From: an uncultured Prevotella sp.
Lineage (GTDB): Bacteria > Bacteroidota > Bacteroidia > Bacteroidales > Bacteroidaceae
Direction of reading: 5' to 3'
Length of the DNA: 37,537 bases
Assembly (NCBI GenBank): GCA_905233555.1
Contig: CAJODF010000011.1
Location: forward strand, 1-37,537
Below are positions 23,382 through 31,335 of the stretch, piece by piece (position 1 is the first letter of the stretch; each line of letters starts with the position of its first letter). A program made the translations under genes and the position numbers. Below the pieces are notes generated by a model, which was not told the DNA's origin, did no database searches, and saw nothing but the letters and a program-made list of their open reading frames with translations.

Positions 23382-24380
23382 TCACTGTTCGGAGAAGAGC
23401 ACTTGGATGACGGTCTGTCCGACGGCCTGAAGGGTGTTCTTGTCGATATGGGCCATATCGTCATTGACGGTATGCCATGTGGGTCCGAAACTGCTCTGTT
23501 CGCAGGTGGGGTAATAGGGAATGATGTCGATACAGGGTATCTTGGCGACGGTGTTCACGGGGATATGGTCGTCAGTGATGCCTATACCCTCCCTAACTGG
23601 GAAGAATGAGCCGTAGCCGACGACTGAGGCTGCGCGCCATACCTTATCGACGATGCTGCCGGCATAACGCTTTGACATGATCTCCTGATAGAACTGTGTC
23701 CCCTGTCCGCCTACCATGTCGAGCAGGATGCCGTATCGGGCGGTATAGCCTTGCTTATGCGGATTGGCTGCCCAATACTGGGAGCCCAAGGCCCAGGTAT
23801 TACCTGGGTCATAACCGGTTTCCCATTGGGGGTAGCCGTAGTCTTCAGCATCGAAACAGATGAAGTCGATGCCGATGTTCAGGGAGTCAGGGAGTTGCCT
23901 TGCTATTTCGAGCATGACGGCTACGCCCGAGGCGCCGTCGTTGGCTGCCATCACAGGCTTGTGCCAGTTGGCTTCATCGGGGTCGTTGTCGGCCCAAGGA
24001 CGACTGTCCCAGTGGGCGCATATCAGAACACGTGAGGTGAGTTCGGGCTTGTAACTGGCGATGATGTTCGTGCTACGGAGCGACAGGCCGTCGTAGCCTT
24101 GGAGAACGGTCTTCTGGGGGATGACGGTCAGGTCGTATGACTGGAATTTCTGGATGATCCACTGTTCGCAGTCGTCGTGCGCCTTGCTGTTCATCGTACG
24201 CGGGCCGAAGTCGCATTGCTGCTGACAGAACAGATAGGCGCTGTCGGCACAGAAAGCTGGCCCTACGGGCTGCATCATCACTGTATTGTCGTTAGCCTGC
24301 TTGCGGAGACCACAAGAAGTGAAAAGTGAAAAGTGATAAGTGATAAGTATCACTCCCACCCAAACCAAACCTTTTTTCAT
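23382..24380 (-). CDS. M28-type lipoprotein, glutaminyl-peptide cyclotransferase-like
   Basis: 332 residues from the ATG at 24380. The signal peptide has lipobox LFTSC (C23); no acidic export signal follows, so a periplasm-facing lipoprotein is likely. The M28 fold shows HWDSRPWADNDPD, AANDGASGVAVMLEIARQL, FICFDAEDYGY and DDHIPVN, a single-zinc set typical of glutaminyl cyclases, which convert N-terminal glutamine to pyroglutamate. In Bacteroidetes many exported proteins start with Gln after signal cleavage and are thought to be cyclised. Unusually, the hydrophobic core ITYHFSLFTS is encoded by heptamer repeats (24317-24351). Confidence 0.85.
   Translation of the reverse strand: MKKGLVWVGVILITYHFSLFTSCGLRKQANDNTVMMQPVGPAFCADSAYLFCQQQCDFGPRTMNSKAHDDCEQWIIQKFQSYDLTVIPQKTVLQGYDGLSLRSTNIIASYKPELTSRVLICAHWDSRPWADNDPDEANWHKPVMAANDGASGVAVMLEIARQLPDSLNIGIDFICFDAEDYGYPQWETGYDPGNTWALGSQYWAANPHKQGYTARYGILLDMVGGQGTQFYQEIMSKRYAGSIVDKVWRAASVVGYGSFFPVREGIGITDDHIPVNTVAKIPCIDIIPYYPTCEQSSFGPTWHTVNDDMAHIDKNTLQAVGQTVIQVLFSEQ
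24317..24351. repeat. Heptamer repeat encoding part of a signal peptide
   Basis: Phased units aagtgaa (24317), aagtgaa (24324), aagtgat (24331), aagtgat (24338), aagtatc (24345). Read on the minus strand they encode the hydrophobic core and lipobox approach of the M28 lipoprotein. Confidence 0.85.
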
Positions 24381-24400
24381 TATGCTCTTTCCTTTCATCT

Positions 24401-24431
24401 CAATTTTTCACTATTTACTTCTCACTTCTTC
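24401..24431. repeat. Degenerate heptamer repeat between M28 and dipeptidase genes
   Basis: Degenerate run of ttttcac, tatttac, ttctcac and ttcttctg, the same family as 36620-36654. It contains the TGA stop of the upstream minus-strand gene (24424-24422). Confidence 0.6.
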
Positions 24432-26167
24432 TGCACGAGGCCCATAACACGGAGGAAGTTACCTCCCCAGATCTTCTGGATGTCACGCTCGCTGTAACGG
24501 CGGGCCAACAGTTGACGGGTGAAATTGATCAGTTCGGAGGAGTCGGCCAAACCGCGTACGCCGCCGTCGCCGTCGAAGTCGGTTCCTATTCCCACATGGT
24601 CGATGCCCATGATCTTGATGGCATGCTCCAGATGGGCAATGGCGTCCATGATGGTCGCCTCGCCGTCTTTCTTCAGGAAGCCGGCATAGAGTGTGGTCTG
24701 TGCCACACCACCCTTGGCTGCAAGGGCACGCATCTGGTCATCGGTCAGGTTACGGGGATGGTCGCAGAGTGCCCGACTGCTGCTGTGGCTGCACACGATG
24801 GGCATACTGCTGATCTCAAGGGCGTCGTAGAAACTCTTCTCTGCTGCATGACTCAGATCGACCATGATACCGAGGCGGTTCATCTCACGGATGACCTGTT
24901 CGCCGAAACGACTCACGCCACCGTGGGTGTTGCAGCCCCTGGCGGAGTCGCATATCTCATTGTCTCCATTGTGACAGAGCGTCATATAGACAACGCCACG
25001 CTGGGCGAAGTGCTGCAGGTTCTGCAACTGGCCGTTGAGTGCCAATCCATTTTCGATGCCCAGCATGATTGACTTGCGTCCGTTGCGCTTGTCCTCATAG
25101 AGGTCGCCCGGCGTACGGGCGATACTGATATAGGCCTTGTTCTCAGAGACTATCTCCTCGATCTTATCGAAGATGAGGTCGGTGTATTCCAGCGGACCGG
25201 GTACATCGAAGTCAACGAGTGAGGAGAAGGTCTCTCCGATTTTCGGCTGGGGCAGGTAGGCTACCATGATAGTGGCATCCTGACGACCTTCGCTCATCTT
25301 GTGCAGATCGACGAGGATCTTCGAGTCGCGGTGGTCGAAATGAATGCCCTGCGGGAAGAACATCGGGGTATCGCAATGGGTGTCGAGGGTCAGCACGCGG
25401 TCGTGCAGTTCGTTGGCACGGCGGAAGGCTTTCGCCTCTTCCACGAGCCAGCGGAACAGGGGCATGCCCTCGTCGAAGCACTCGGGGTGCCACTGTACGC
25501 CGATGATGGACTTGAACTCGCTACTCTCCATCGCCTCCACGATGCCATCGCTCGACTTCGCCACTACGCGGAACTTGTCGCCCGGGTCTTTCACGGCCTG
25601 ATGGTGGAAGGAGTTGACATAGATCTTCTCTTCACCGTAAAGGCGATAGAGGATAGAGTCCTCGTCGATCTTCACGCTGTGTGTCTGCTCGGCACGGTCA
25701 GCCTCCTGCGAATGCTTGATGTTCGCCTGGATACTGATGTCCTGCGCCACCTTGCCCCCAAGGGCGATGGCCAGTGTCTGAATGCCCCGACAGATGCCCA
25801 GGATAGGTATCTGACGATTGTAGGCCAGACGGGTGATCATGAGTTCGGGTAAGTCGCGCTTCTGGTTGATACCACGCAGACGGGGCGAAGGCTCGTCACC
25901 ACCGAAGAGGGGATTGATGTCACCACCACCGCTCAGGATGAGTGCGTCGATGCGGTCAAGGGTATTGACCAGCGTGTTGGCATCCTCGACAGGCGGGATG
26001 ATCATTGGCACACCGCCGGCAGCCACCACCGACTGGTAGTAGCCCTGGCTCAGTTTACAAGTGATATCCTCAAAGTTTCCCGTGATACCGATGACAGGCT
26101 GATACTCTGCCTCGGGGTAGCGCGAATAGACGCCGTCGAGATACGACTGCAGTTCAAACTTACCCAT
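24422..26167 (-). CDS. Fusion of class I glutamine amidotransferase-like hydrolase and M19 dipeptidase
   Basis: 581 residues in two domains. Residues ~20-250 match gamma-glutamyl hydrolase/PuuD-like peptidase C26: LILSGGGDINP, nucleophile C126 in GICRGIQ, and H227/E229 in QWHPE. Residues ~256-580 match membrane (renal) dipeptidase M19: HxD metal site at H264/D266 (DTHCDT), bridging glutamate in GIENG, metal histidines in VDLSHAAE and VCSHSS, and GIGTDFDGDGG. There is no signal peptide, so the fusion is probably cytosolic. Joint removal of gamma-glutamyl groups and cleavage of the remaining dipeptide (for instance from glutathione-like or cell-wall peptides) is an inference. It is five bases downstream of an Lrp regulator. 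Confidence 0.9.
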   Translation of the reverse strand: MGKFELQSYLDGVYSRYPEAEYQPVIGITGNFEDITCKLSQGYYQSVVAAGGVPMIIPPVEDANTLVNTLDRIDALILSGGGDINPLFGGDEPSPRLRGINQKRDLPELMITRLAYNRQIPILGICRGIQTLAIALGGKVAQDISIQANIKHSQEADRAEQTHSVKIDEDSILYRLYGEEKIYVNSFHHQAVKDPGDKFRVVAKSSDGIVEAMESSEFKSIIGVQWHPECFDEGMPLFRWLVEEAKAFRRANELHDRVLTLDTHCDTPMFFPQGIHFDHRDSKILVDLHKMSEGRQDATIMVAYLPQPKIGETFSSLVDFDVPGPLEYTDLIFDKIEEIVSENKAYISIARTPGDLYEDKRNGRKSIMLGIENGLALNGQLQNLQHFAQRGVVYMTLCHNGDNEICDSARGCNTHGGVSRFGEQVIREMNRLGIMVDLSHAAEKSFYDALEISSMPIVCSHSSSRALCDHPRNLTDDQMRALAAKGGVAQTTLYAGFLKKDGEATIMDAIAHLEHAIKIMGIDHVGIGTDFDGDGGVRGLADSSELINFTRQLLARRYSERDIQKIWGGNFLRVMGLVQKK

Positions 26168-26172
26168 ACTCC

Positions 26173-26649
26173 TTACTCCCTTTGCCCCTCGTCCAAGTTG
26201 ACAGGAATCTCACGTTTGATGCTCTGCTCCAATGAGATCAGGGTCTCTGTGGCTACGACACCGGGGATGCCCTGCAGTTTGCCGTTCAGCAAGTCCATCA
26301 ACTGTTCGTTGTCGCGGGCATAGAGTTTCACCATCATCGTGTAAGGGCCTGTGGTGAAGTGGCACTCCACCACTTCAGGGATATGCTGCAGGCGTTCCAC
26401 CACATCCTTATACATCGAACCCTTCTCCAGGTTGATACCCACATAGGTGCAGGTGCTGTAGCCCAAGCTCTTCGGGTTGACGTCGAAGCCGCTGCCGGTG
26501 ATGACGTCGGCCTCGATGAGGTGCTGTACACGCTGGTGGATGGCGGCACGCGAGACGTTGCACTCGGCTGCCACATCCTTAAACGGGATACGGGCATTCT
26601 TCGAGAGAATGCTCAGAATCTTCCTGTCAAGATGATCAATTTTCTCCAT
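26173..26649 (-). CDS. Lrp/AsnC family transcription regulator
   Basis: 158 residues. An N-terminal winged helix-turn-helix (DRKILSILSKNARIPFKDVAAECNVSRAAIHQRV) is followed by a RAM ligand-binding domain (YVGINLEKGSMYKDVVERL, CHFTTGPYTMMVKLYA). These regulators usually bind amino acids. It sits nine bases after the FKBP gene and five bases before the amidotransferase-dipeptidase fusion, so it may control peptide or amino-acid breakdown by that enzyme. Confidence 0.92.
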   Translation of the reverse strand: MEKIDHLDRKILSILSKNARIPFKDVAAECNVSRAAIHQRVQHLIEADVITGSGFDVNPKSLGYSTCTYVGINLEKGSMYKDVVERLQHIPEVVECHFTTGPYTMMVKLYARDNEQLMDLLNGKLQGIPGVVATETLISLEQSIKREIPVNLDEGQRE

Positions 26650-26658
26650 TCCTATTTG

Positions 26659-27570
26659 TTATTTTTCTACAATTCCTACGAGTTCTACGTCGAAGATCAA
26701 GGCGCTGTAAGGCTTGATCTCACCAGAGTTACGGTTACCGTATGCCAGTTTGTAGGGGATGTAGAGTTGCCACTTCGAGCCTACAGGCATCATCGTCAGG
26801 GCTTCCGTCCAACCGGCGATCACCTGGTCGGGACGGAACTCCATCGGCTTGTCGCCATGCCTATTAGAAGCGTCGAACACCGTACCGTCGATCAGACGGC
26901 CTTCGTAGTTCACTTGTACGATGTCTGTCTTCTGAGGAATCACACCCTCACCCTTCACGAGCACCTTGTACTGCAGACCACTGCGCAGGGCGACTACACC
27001 TTCCTTCTGGGCGTTCTCGGCCAGGAACTTCTCACCGGCATCGCGGTTCGGTCCGTAGAGTTTTTCCTCCTTGGCAGCCTGGTCAAGGCGCTGCTTCTCG
27101 CTGAAGAACGCCTCGGCGGCCTGCTGCGTGAAGAGGGTCGTATCCTTCTTCAGAGCATCAGTAAAGCCACGATAGAGCAGGCTGGCGATGATAGAGTCGG
27201 GCGAGTCGGTGAAGTCCTTTACCAAACTCGGCAACATACGGTCGCGCACCTGGTTGGCAATCTCCATACCGGCTACGTAAGCCTTCATCTTCGGGTCAGT
27301 GCCCATCTTCTCCACTTCCTGGAAGCCTCTCACGAAGTCAGCCATATAGGTGGTATCAACCCCGTGCTGCTGAATGAGGAACGGTATCAGTCCGTTGGTG
27401 ATGCTCATACCGGCCGCATAACTGACAGAGTCGCTGCCGGTCGTCAACTTCACGGCCTCCACGACGGGCGTCGCAGGCTGTTTCTTGTCCTTCTTCTTCG
27501 AAGCGGCACTGACAGAATACAAAGAAGCACCCGCCACAAGGGCGAGTGCCAGTATGATGACTCTCTTCAT
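26659..27570 (-). CDS. Exported FKBP-type peptidyl-prolyl isomerase
   Basis: 303 residues with a type I signal peptide (MKRVIILALALVAGASLYSVSA). An FKBP_N helical dimerisation region (about 45-180) is followed by a C-terminal FKBP domain (GLQYKVLVKGEGVIP, VNYEGRLIDGTVFDAS, VIAGWTEALTMMPVGSKWQLYIP, LIFDVELVGI). It is a periplasmic folding helper that isomerises proline bonds. Its start overlaps the stop of the preceding FKBP lipoprotein gene by one base (TAATG). It is the third of three tandem paralogs. Confidence 0.92.
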   Translation of the reverse strand: MKRVIILALALVAGASLYSVSAASKKKDKKQPATPVVEAVKLTTGSDSVSYAAGMSITNGLIPFLIQQHGVDTTYMADFVRGFQEVEKMGTDPKMKAYVAGMEIANQVRDRMLPSLVKDFTDSPDSIIASLLYRGFTDALKKDTTLFTQQAAEAFFSEKQRLDQAAKEEKLYGPNRDAGEKFLAENAQKEGVVALRSGLQYKVLVKGEGVIPQKTDIVQVNYEGRLIDGTVFDASNRHGDKPMEFRPDQVIAGWTEALTMMPVGSKWQLYIPYKLAYGNRNSGEIKPYSALIFDVELVGIVEK

Positions 27571-28448
27571 TACTTCTTAGGATTAACCTCGAGGAGTTCG
27601 ATCTTGAAAATCAACATAGAGAAGGGCTTGATGATACCCTGCTCACGCTCACCGTAAGCGAGTTCCTGGGGAATATAGACCTCCCAGATAGAGCCGGCGG
27701 GCATGTGGACCATAGCGTCAGTCCAACCCTTGATGGTCTGATTACAGCGCAGGCTGATAGGCTCGCCACGCTTGTAAGAACTGTCGAAGATAGAGTCGTT
27801 CAGCAGACGGCCCTCATAGTGTACCTTCACGAGTGAGGTGTCGGCGGGGATGGCACCGTTGCCTTCCTTCAGCACCTTATACTGTACACCACTCTCCAGG
27901 GTCTTCACACCGTCCTTCTTGGCATTGGCAGCGAGGAACTTCTCACCAGCCTCCTTGTTCGGACCGTAGGTCTTCTCCATCTCCTTAGCCTTGATGCTCT
28001 GCATCAGAGCCTGAGCCACATTCTGGGCAGAATCGACGGTCATCAGGGCGCCCTTACCGGTCGTACCGCTGATGAAGCCGGCCATGAAGTTCTTCATAGA
28101 GATGGTCTTCGTTGAATCGTCACCGAACACCTCGTGGTTGATACCCTTAATCATACGGGTAGAGATCTGCTGACCGATTTGGATACCAGCATAGTAGGCG
28201 GCCTTCTTCTTGTTGTCGCCAGCGTTGGCACCCTCGTTCAGACCCTTGATGAACTCAGCCATGTAGGTCGTATCGACACCCAGGCTACCTACGAGGTATT
28301 CTTTCAAACCCTGAGTCTGTGCCAGACCAATGGCATAACTCATTGTATCAACATCACTCTTCAGGTTAGCCTTCGGAGTAGAATTTCCGCAACCGGTAAA
28401 TGCAGCGGCTGCAATAGCCATTACGGCTACAAACATTAATTTTTTCAT
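27570..28448 (-). CDS. FKBP-type peptidyl-prolyl isomerase lipoprotein
   Basis: 292 residues. The signal peptide ends in the lipobox FTGC (MKKLMFVAVMAIAAAAFTGC) and the mature end is GNSTPKANL without an acidic export run, so the protein probably faces the periplasm. FKBP_N region about 30-165; FKBP domain about 180-285 (GVQYKVLKEGNGAIP, VHYEGRLLNDSIFDSS, IKGWTDAMVHMPAGSIWEVYIP, LIFKIELLEV). It is the middle paralog, 18 bases after the cytoplasmic FKBP gene and overlapping the exported one by one base. Confidence 0.92.
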   Translation of the reverse strand: MKKLMFVAVMAIAAAAFTGCGNSTPKANLKSDVDTMSYAIGLAQTQGLKEYLVGSLGVDTTYMAEFIKGLNEGANAGDNKKKAAYYAGIQIGQQISTRMIKGINHEVFGDDSTKTISMKNFMAGFISGTTGKGALMTVDSAQNVAQALMQSIKAKEMEKTYGPNKEAGEKFLAANAKKDGVKTLESGVQYKVLKEGNGAIPADTSLVKVHYEGRLLNDSIFDSSYKRGEPISLRCNQTIKGWTDAMVHMPAGSIWEVYIPQELAYGEREQGIIKPFSMLIFKIELLEVNPKK

Positions 28449-28466
28449 TGCTTTTCTGTTATTTAT

Positions 28467-29072
28467 TTAAACTACTTGTATTAACTCTACATCGAATATC
28501 AGGGCTGCAAACGGCGGTATGCTGCTACCGGCACCGCCCTCGCCGTAACCCAGACGGTAGGGGATAAAGAAGCGGTACTTGGCACCTTCCTGCATCAACT
28601 GCAGACCTTCCGTCCAACCGGCAATCACCTGCTGCAAGGGGAAGGTAGCGGGCTCGCCACGCTGCACGCTGCTGTCGAACACGGTTCCGTCGATCAGGAA
28701 TCCCTCATAGTGGCACATCACGGTGTCCTTCGCCGTCGGCTTCTTGCCGTTGCCTTCCTTCAGCACCTGATACTGCAGACCACTAGGCAGGGTGATCACA
28801 CCGGCCTTCTTGGCGTTCTCAGCCAGATACTTCTCGCCGGCCTCCTTATGGGCCTTACCGGCCTCAGCACGCTGCGCCGATAGTTTCTGCTCCTGCTTCT
28901 GAAAATAGTCCTGTACGATGGTCTGAGCCTCACGGTGCGACACCTTCAACTCGTTGCCTTCCAGCACATCCTTAATGGCCTGTGCAAAGTCGGCGGCACT
29001 GATGCCCTCGGCACCCATCTGAGCCAACTGCTGTCCGATTCCCAGACCCAAAGCGTAACTTACCTTATCCAT
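28467..29072 (-). CDS. Cytoplasmic FKBP-type peptidyl-prolyl isomerase
   Basis: 201 residues from the ATG at 29072 (MDKVSYALGLGIGQQL); the longer in-frame start is rejected because a TACCTTTG element at 29116-29123 lies inside it. There is no signal peptide. An FKBP_N helical part (1-85) precedes the FKBP domain (GLQYQVLKEGNGKKP, CHYEGFLIDGTVFDSS, VIAGWTEGLQLMQEGAKYRFFIP, LIFDVELIQV), like FklB. It is the first of three tandem paralogs, probably in one operon with the Lrp and peptidase genes that follow. Confidence 0.9.
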   Translation of the reverse strand: MDKVSYALGLGIGQQLAQMGAEGISAADFAQAIKDVLEGNELKVSHREAQTIVQDYFQKQEQKLSAQRAEAGKAHKEAGEKYLAENAKKAGVITLPSGLQYQVLKEGNGKKPTAKDTVMCHYEGFLIDGTVFDSSVQRGEPATFPLQQVIAGWTEGLQLMQEGAKYRFFIPYRLGYGEGGAGSSIPPFAALIFDVELIQVV

Positions 29073-29115
29073 TCTTTTTCTATTATTAATAATGTATAAC
29101 TTCCAAAATCGGCTG

Positions 29116-29123
29116 CAAAGGTA
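29116..29123 (-). promoter_or_regulatory. Minus-7 element of the FKBP operon
   Basis: TACCTTTG on the minus strand (29123-29116). The upstream box is weak (TGTG near 29145-29148), overlapping an ACAGATT tandem repeat. The leader to the ATG at 29072 is about 37 bases. Confidence 0.6.
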
Positions 29124-29136
29124 ATACATTTTAGTT

Positions 29137-29162
29137 ACAGATTGCACAGATTAACACAGATT
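29137..29162. repeat. ACAGATT triple repeat between divergent promoters
   Basis: acagatt occurs at 29137, 29146 and 29156 (spacing 9 and 10). It lies between the divergent FKBP and sirtuin genes and overlaps the presumed upstream box of the FKBP promoter. Confidence 0.7.
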
Positions 29163-29208
29163 AATACAAAAAAGTAGTGAATTAATGTAAAATCTGTGGC
29201 ACTTTTTG

Positions 29209-29216
29209 TAAATTTG
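29209..29216 (+). promoter_or_regulatory. Minus-7 element of the sirtuin gene
   Basis: TAAATTTG matches TAnnTTTG and lies 24 bases before the ATG at 29241, which supports that start over the upstream in-frame ATG at 29196. Confidence 0.6.
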
Positions 29217-29240
29217 CAGCCGAATATAATCATTTTGCTT

Positions 29241-29933
29241 ATGAAAAAGATTGTTGTATTGACAGGTGCAGGCATGTCGGTGGAGAGCGGACTCAAGACT
29301 TTCCGCGACGCTGATGGCCTCTGGGAGAACTATCCCGTACAGAAAGTAGCCACCCACGAAGGCTGGGAGGCAGACCCCACACTCGTGACCAACTTCTACA
29401 ATATGCTCCGTAAGAAATGTTGGGGCGTGAAGCCCAACGAGGGACACCGTCTGGTGGCTAAACTCGAGGAGAAGTATGATGTCACCGTTGTCACCCAGAA
29501 CGTTGATAACCTCCATGAGATGGCTGGTTCCTCGAAGGTCATCCATCTGCACGGCGAACTGATGAAAGTCTGCTCCAGCCGCGACGTCGATGACCCGCGC
29601 TATCAACAGACGCTGACTCCCGACAATTGCGAGGTTGAGCCCGGCACGAAGGCAGGCGACGGCTCACTACTGCGCCCCTTCATCGTATTCTTCGGCGAGG
29701 CCGTACCCAACATCACCATTGCCGCCGAGGAAGTGCAGGGGGCCGACATCCTGATCATTATCGGCACCTCACTTGTGGTCTATCCCGCTGCCGGACTGCT
29801 TCACTATGCCCGTCCCGGCATCCCCGTCTATCTCATCGACCCCAACCCCGTCAGCGCCGGTGGTCGCGTCCAGCAGATTCAGAAGGGTGCCTCCGAAGGC
29901 ATGAAGGAACTCCTCGAGATCCTGATGAAATAA
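29241..29933 (+). CDS. NAD-dependent deacylase, sirtuin family
   Basis: 230 residues from MKKIVVLTGAGMS. NAD-binding motifs are GAGMSVESGLKTFRD (9-23) and TQNVDNLHE (85-93); the catalytic histidine is H104 (HLHGE). It then reads LLRPFIVFFGEAVP and IIIGTSLVVYPAAGL. The usual four zinc cysteines are absent: the small domain has only C111 and C130, so a classical zinc ribbon cannot form. I recall related Bacteroidetes sirtuins with the same lack, so this is likely a lineage feature. It should remove acyl groups from lysines using NAD. It stands alone between the FKBP operon and a terminator. Confidence 0.92.
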   Translation: MKKIVVLTGAGMSVESGLKTFRDADGLWENYPVQKVATHEGWEADPTLVTNFYNMLRKKCWGVKPNEGHRLVAKLEEKYDVTVVTQNVDNLHEMAGSSKVIHLHGELMKVCSSRDVDDPRYQQTLTPDNCEVEPGTKAGDGSLLRPFIVFFGEAVPNITIAAEEVQGADILIIIGTSLVVYPAAGLLHYARPGIPVYLIDPNPVSAGGRVQQIQKGASEGMKELLEILMK

Positions 29934-29934
29934 C

Positions 29935-29957
29935 AAATCCCGCCGATGGCGGGATTT
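29935..29957. terminator. Terminator between the sirtuin gene and ispG
   Basis: Perfect stem: aaatcccgcc (29935-29944), loop gat, ggcgggattt (29948-29957) followed by more T. It lies right after the sirtuin stop and directly before the converging ispG stop, with A/T tracts on both sides, so it should work in both directions. Confidence 0.9.
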
Positions 29958-29961
29958 TTCT

Positions 29962-31335
29962 TTATGCTCGGTCTTGGCGGATGAGCTCGAGGAGTTTATC
30001 GACGGCCTCAGCCTCGGGGATATTCTTCTCCACACATTCTTTGGCACGGTAGAGGGAGATCTTACCACGACCGGCACCGACGTAACCGTAGTCGGCATCG
30101 GCCATCTCACCGGGGCCATTGACGATACAACCCATGATACCGATCTTCAGGCCGACGAGATCCTTCGTGGCTGCCTTGATCTTGGCAATGGTCTCCTGGA
30201 GGTTATAGAGCGTGCGCCCACAACCTGGACAGGAGATATATTCGGTCTTGGTGAACTTCACTCTTGCCGCTTGCAGGATACTGTCGGCGAGTTCAACAAG
30301 ACGAGCCTCTTCGAAGGACACATTATGAATGACCAATTTCGTGGCCTTCTTGTCTATCAACAGGGCACCGACGGCCATGGCGGCTTTGAGTTGGAGGGTT
30401 TCCCAATCGGGGGCATCGAGGGTCAGCGTGATGGTGTCGTCCTTGATTGAGGCCTCGGCCTCAGCACGCAGGGCGGCACACTCGTCAATCATATCCACGA
30501 GTTTACGGGCCACAGGAATCTCACACTCGGGCTCCTCGGAGAGTGACACACGGATGGTGTCGCCGATACCTTCGGTCAACAGGGCACCGATGCCTACGGC
30601 CGACTTGATGCGACCGTCCTCGCCCTCACCGGCCTCGGTGACACCGAGGTGGAGGGGATAGTGCATGTCCTCACGGTCCATCGTCTTCACCAGAAGACGG
30701 ACAGTGGTTACCATCACCACCGTATTGGAGGCCTTGATGGAGATAACCACATCATTGAAGTTCTCGCGCTTGAAGATACGGAGAAACTCCATGCAACTCT
30801 CCACGATACCCTCCGGCGTGTCGCCATAACGCGACATGATACGATCGGAGAGCGAACCGTGGTTCACACCGATGCGTACTGCCGTATGGTGCTCCTTGCA
30901 GATATTCAGGAACGGCACGAGTTGGCGCTCAATCTTCTGTAACTCGGCGGCATACTCCTCATCGGTATATTCCAGATGCTTGAAGGTTCGTCCGGGATCG
31001 ACATAGTTGCCGGGATTGATACGCACCTTCTCGCAGTAGAGGGCGGCCACATCGGCCGTATGGGCCGTAAAATGCACGTCAGCCACCAAGGGCGTCGCAT
31101 AACCGTCGGCCTTCAGACGGGCAGAGATGTTCTTCATGTTCTCCGCCTCACGCGTACCCTGGGTGGTGAAACGCACCAGTTCGCCGCCTGCATCGATGAT
31201 GCGCTTGGCCTGCGCCACACAGCCCTCCGTATCGTTGGTATCCACCGTCGCCATCGACTGGATGCGGATGGGGTTGGAACCGCCGATGCCGATATTGCCG
31301 ACACGCGCCTCCGTACTAATTCGTCTTATACGCAT
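29962..31335 (-). CDS. ispG: 4-hydroxy-3-methylbut-2-enyl diphosphate synthase IspG
   Basis: 457 residues. It catalyses the iron-sulfur-dependent next-to-last step of the MEP isoprenoid pathway. The TIM barrel (1-280) shows PIRIQSM, VRINPGN, GVNHGSLSDR and VGIGALL; the cluster ligands are C369, C372 (SCPGCGR), C403 (GIMGCIVNGPGE) and E410. Many Bacteroidetes enzymes carry a large inserted A* domain and exceed 600 residues; here only about 80 residues (283-365) lie between barrel and cluster domain, so the insertion is greatly reduced. The start overlaps the purE end by 20 bases. Confidence 0.95.
   Translation of the reverse strand: MRIRRISTEARVGNIGIGGSNPIRIQSMATVDTNDTEGCVAQAKRIIDAGGELVRFTTQGTREAENMKNISARLKADGYATPLVADVHFTAHTADVAALYCEKVRINPGNYVDPGRTFKHLEYTDEEYAAELQKIERQLVPFLNICKEHHTAVRIGVNHGSLSDRIMSRYGDTPEGIVESCMEFLRIFKRENFNDVVISIKASNTVVMVTTVRLLVKTMDREDMHYPLHLGVTEAGEGEDGRIKSAVGIGALLTEGIGDTIRVSLSEEPECEIPVARKLVDMIDECAALRAEAEASIKDDTITLTLDAPDWETLQLKAAMAVGALLIDKKATKLVIHNVSFEEARLVELADSILQAARVKFTKTEYISCPGCGRTLYNLQETIAKIKAATKDLVGLKIGIMGCIVNGPGEMADADYGYVGAGRGKISLYRAKECVEKNIPEAEAVDKLLELIRQDRA

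Noticed and set aside
26359..27657. Open frame of 432 codons opposite Lrp and FKBP genes
   Set aside because: It crosses several real genes in antisense and carries no recognisable domain.
31316..31335. Frameshift joining purE and ispG
   Set aside because: Both proteins have full-length family ends; the 20-base overlap needs no frameshift.
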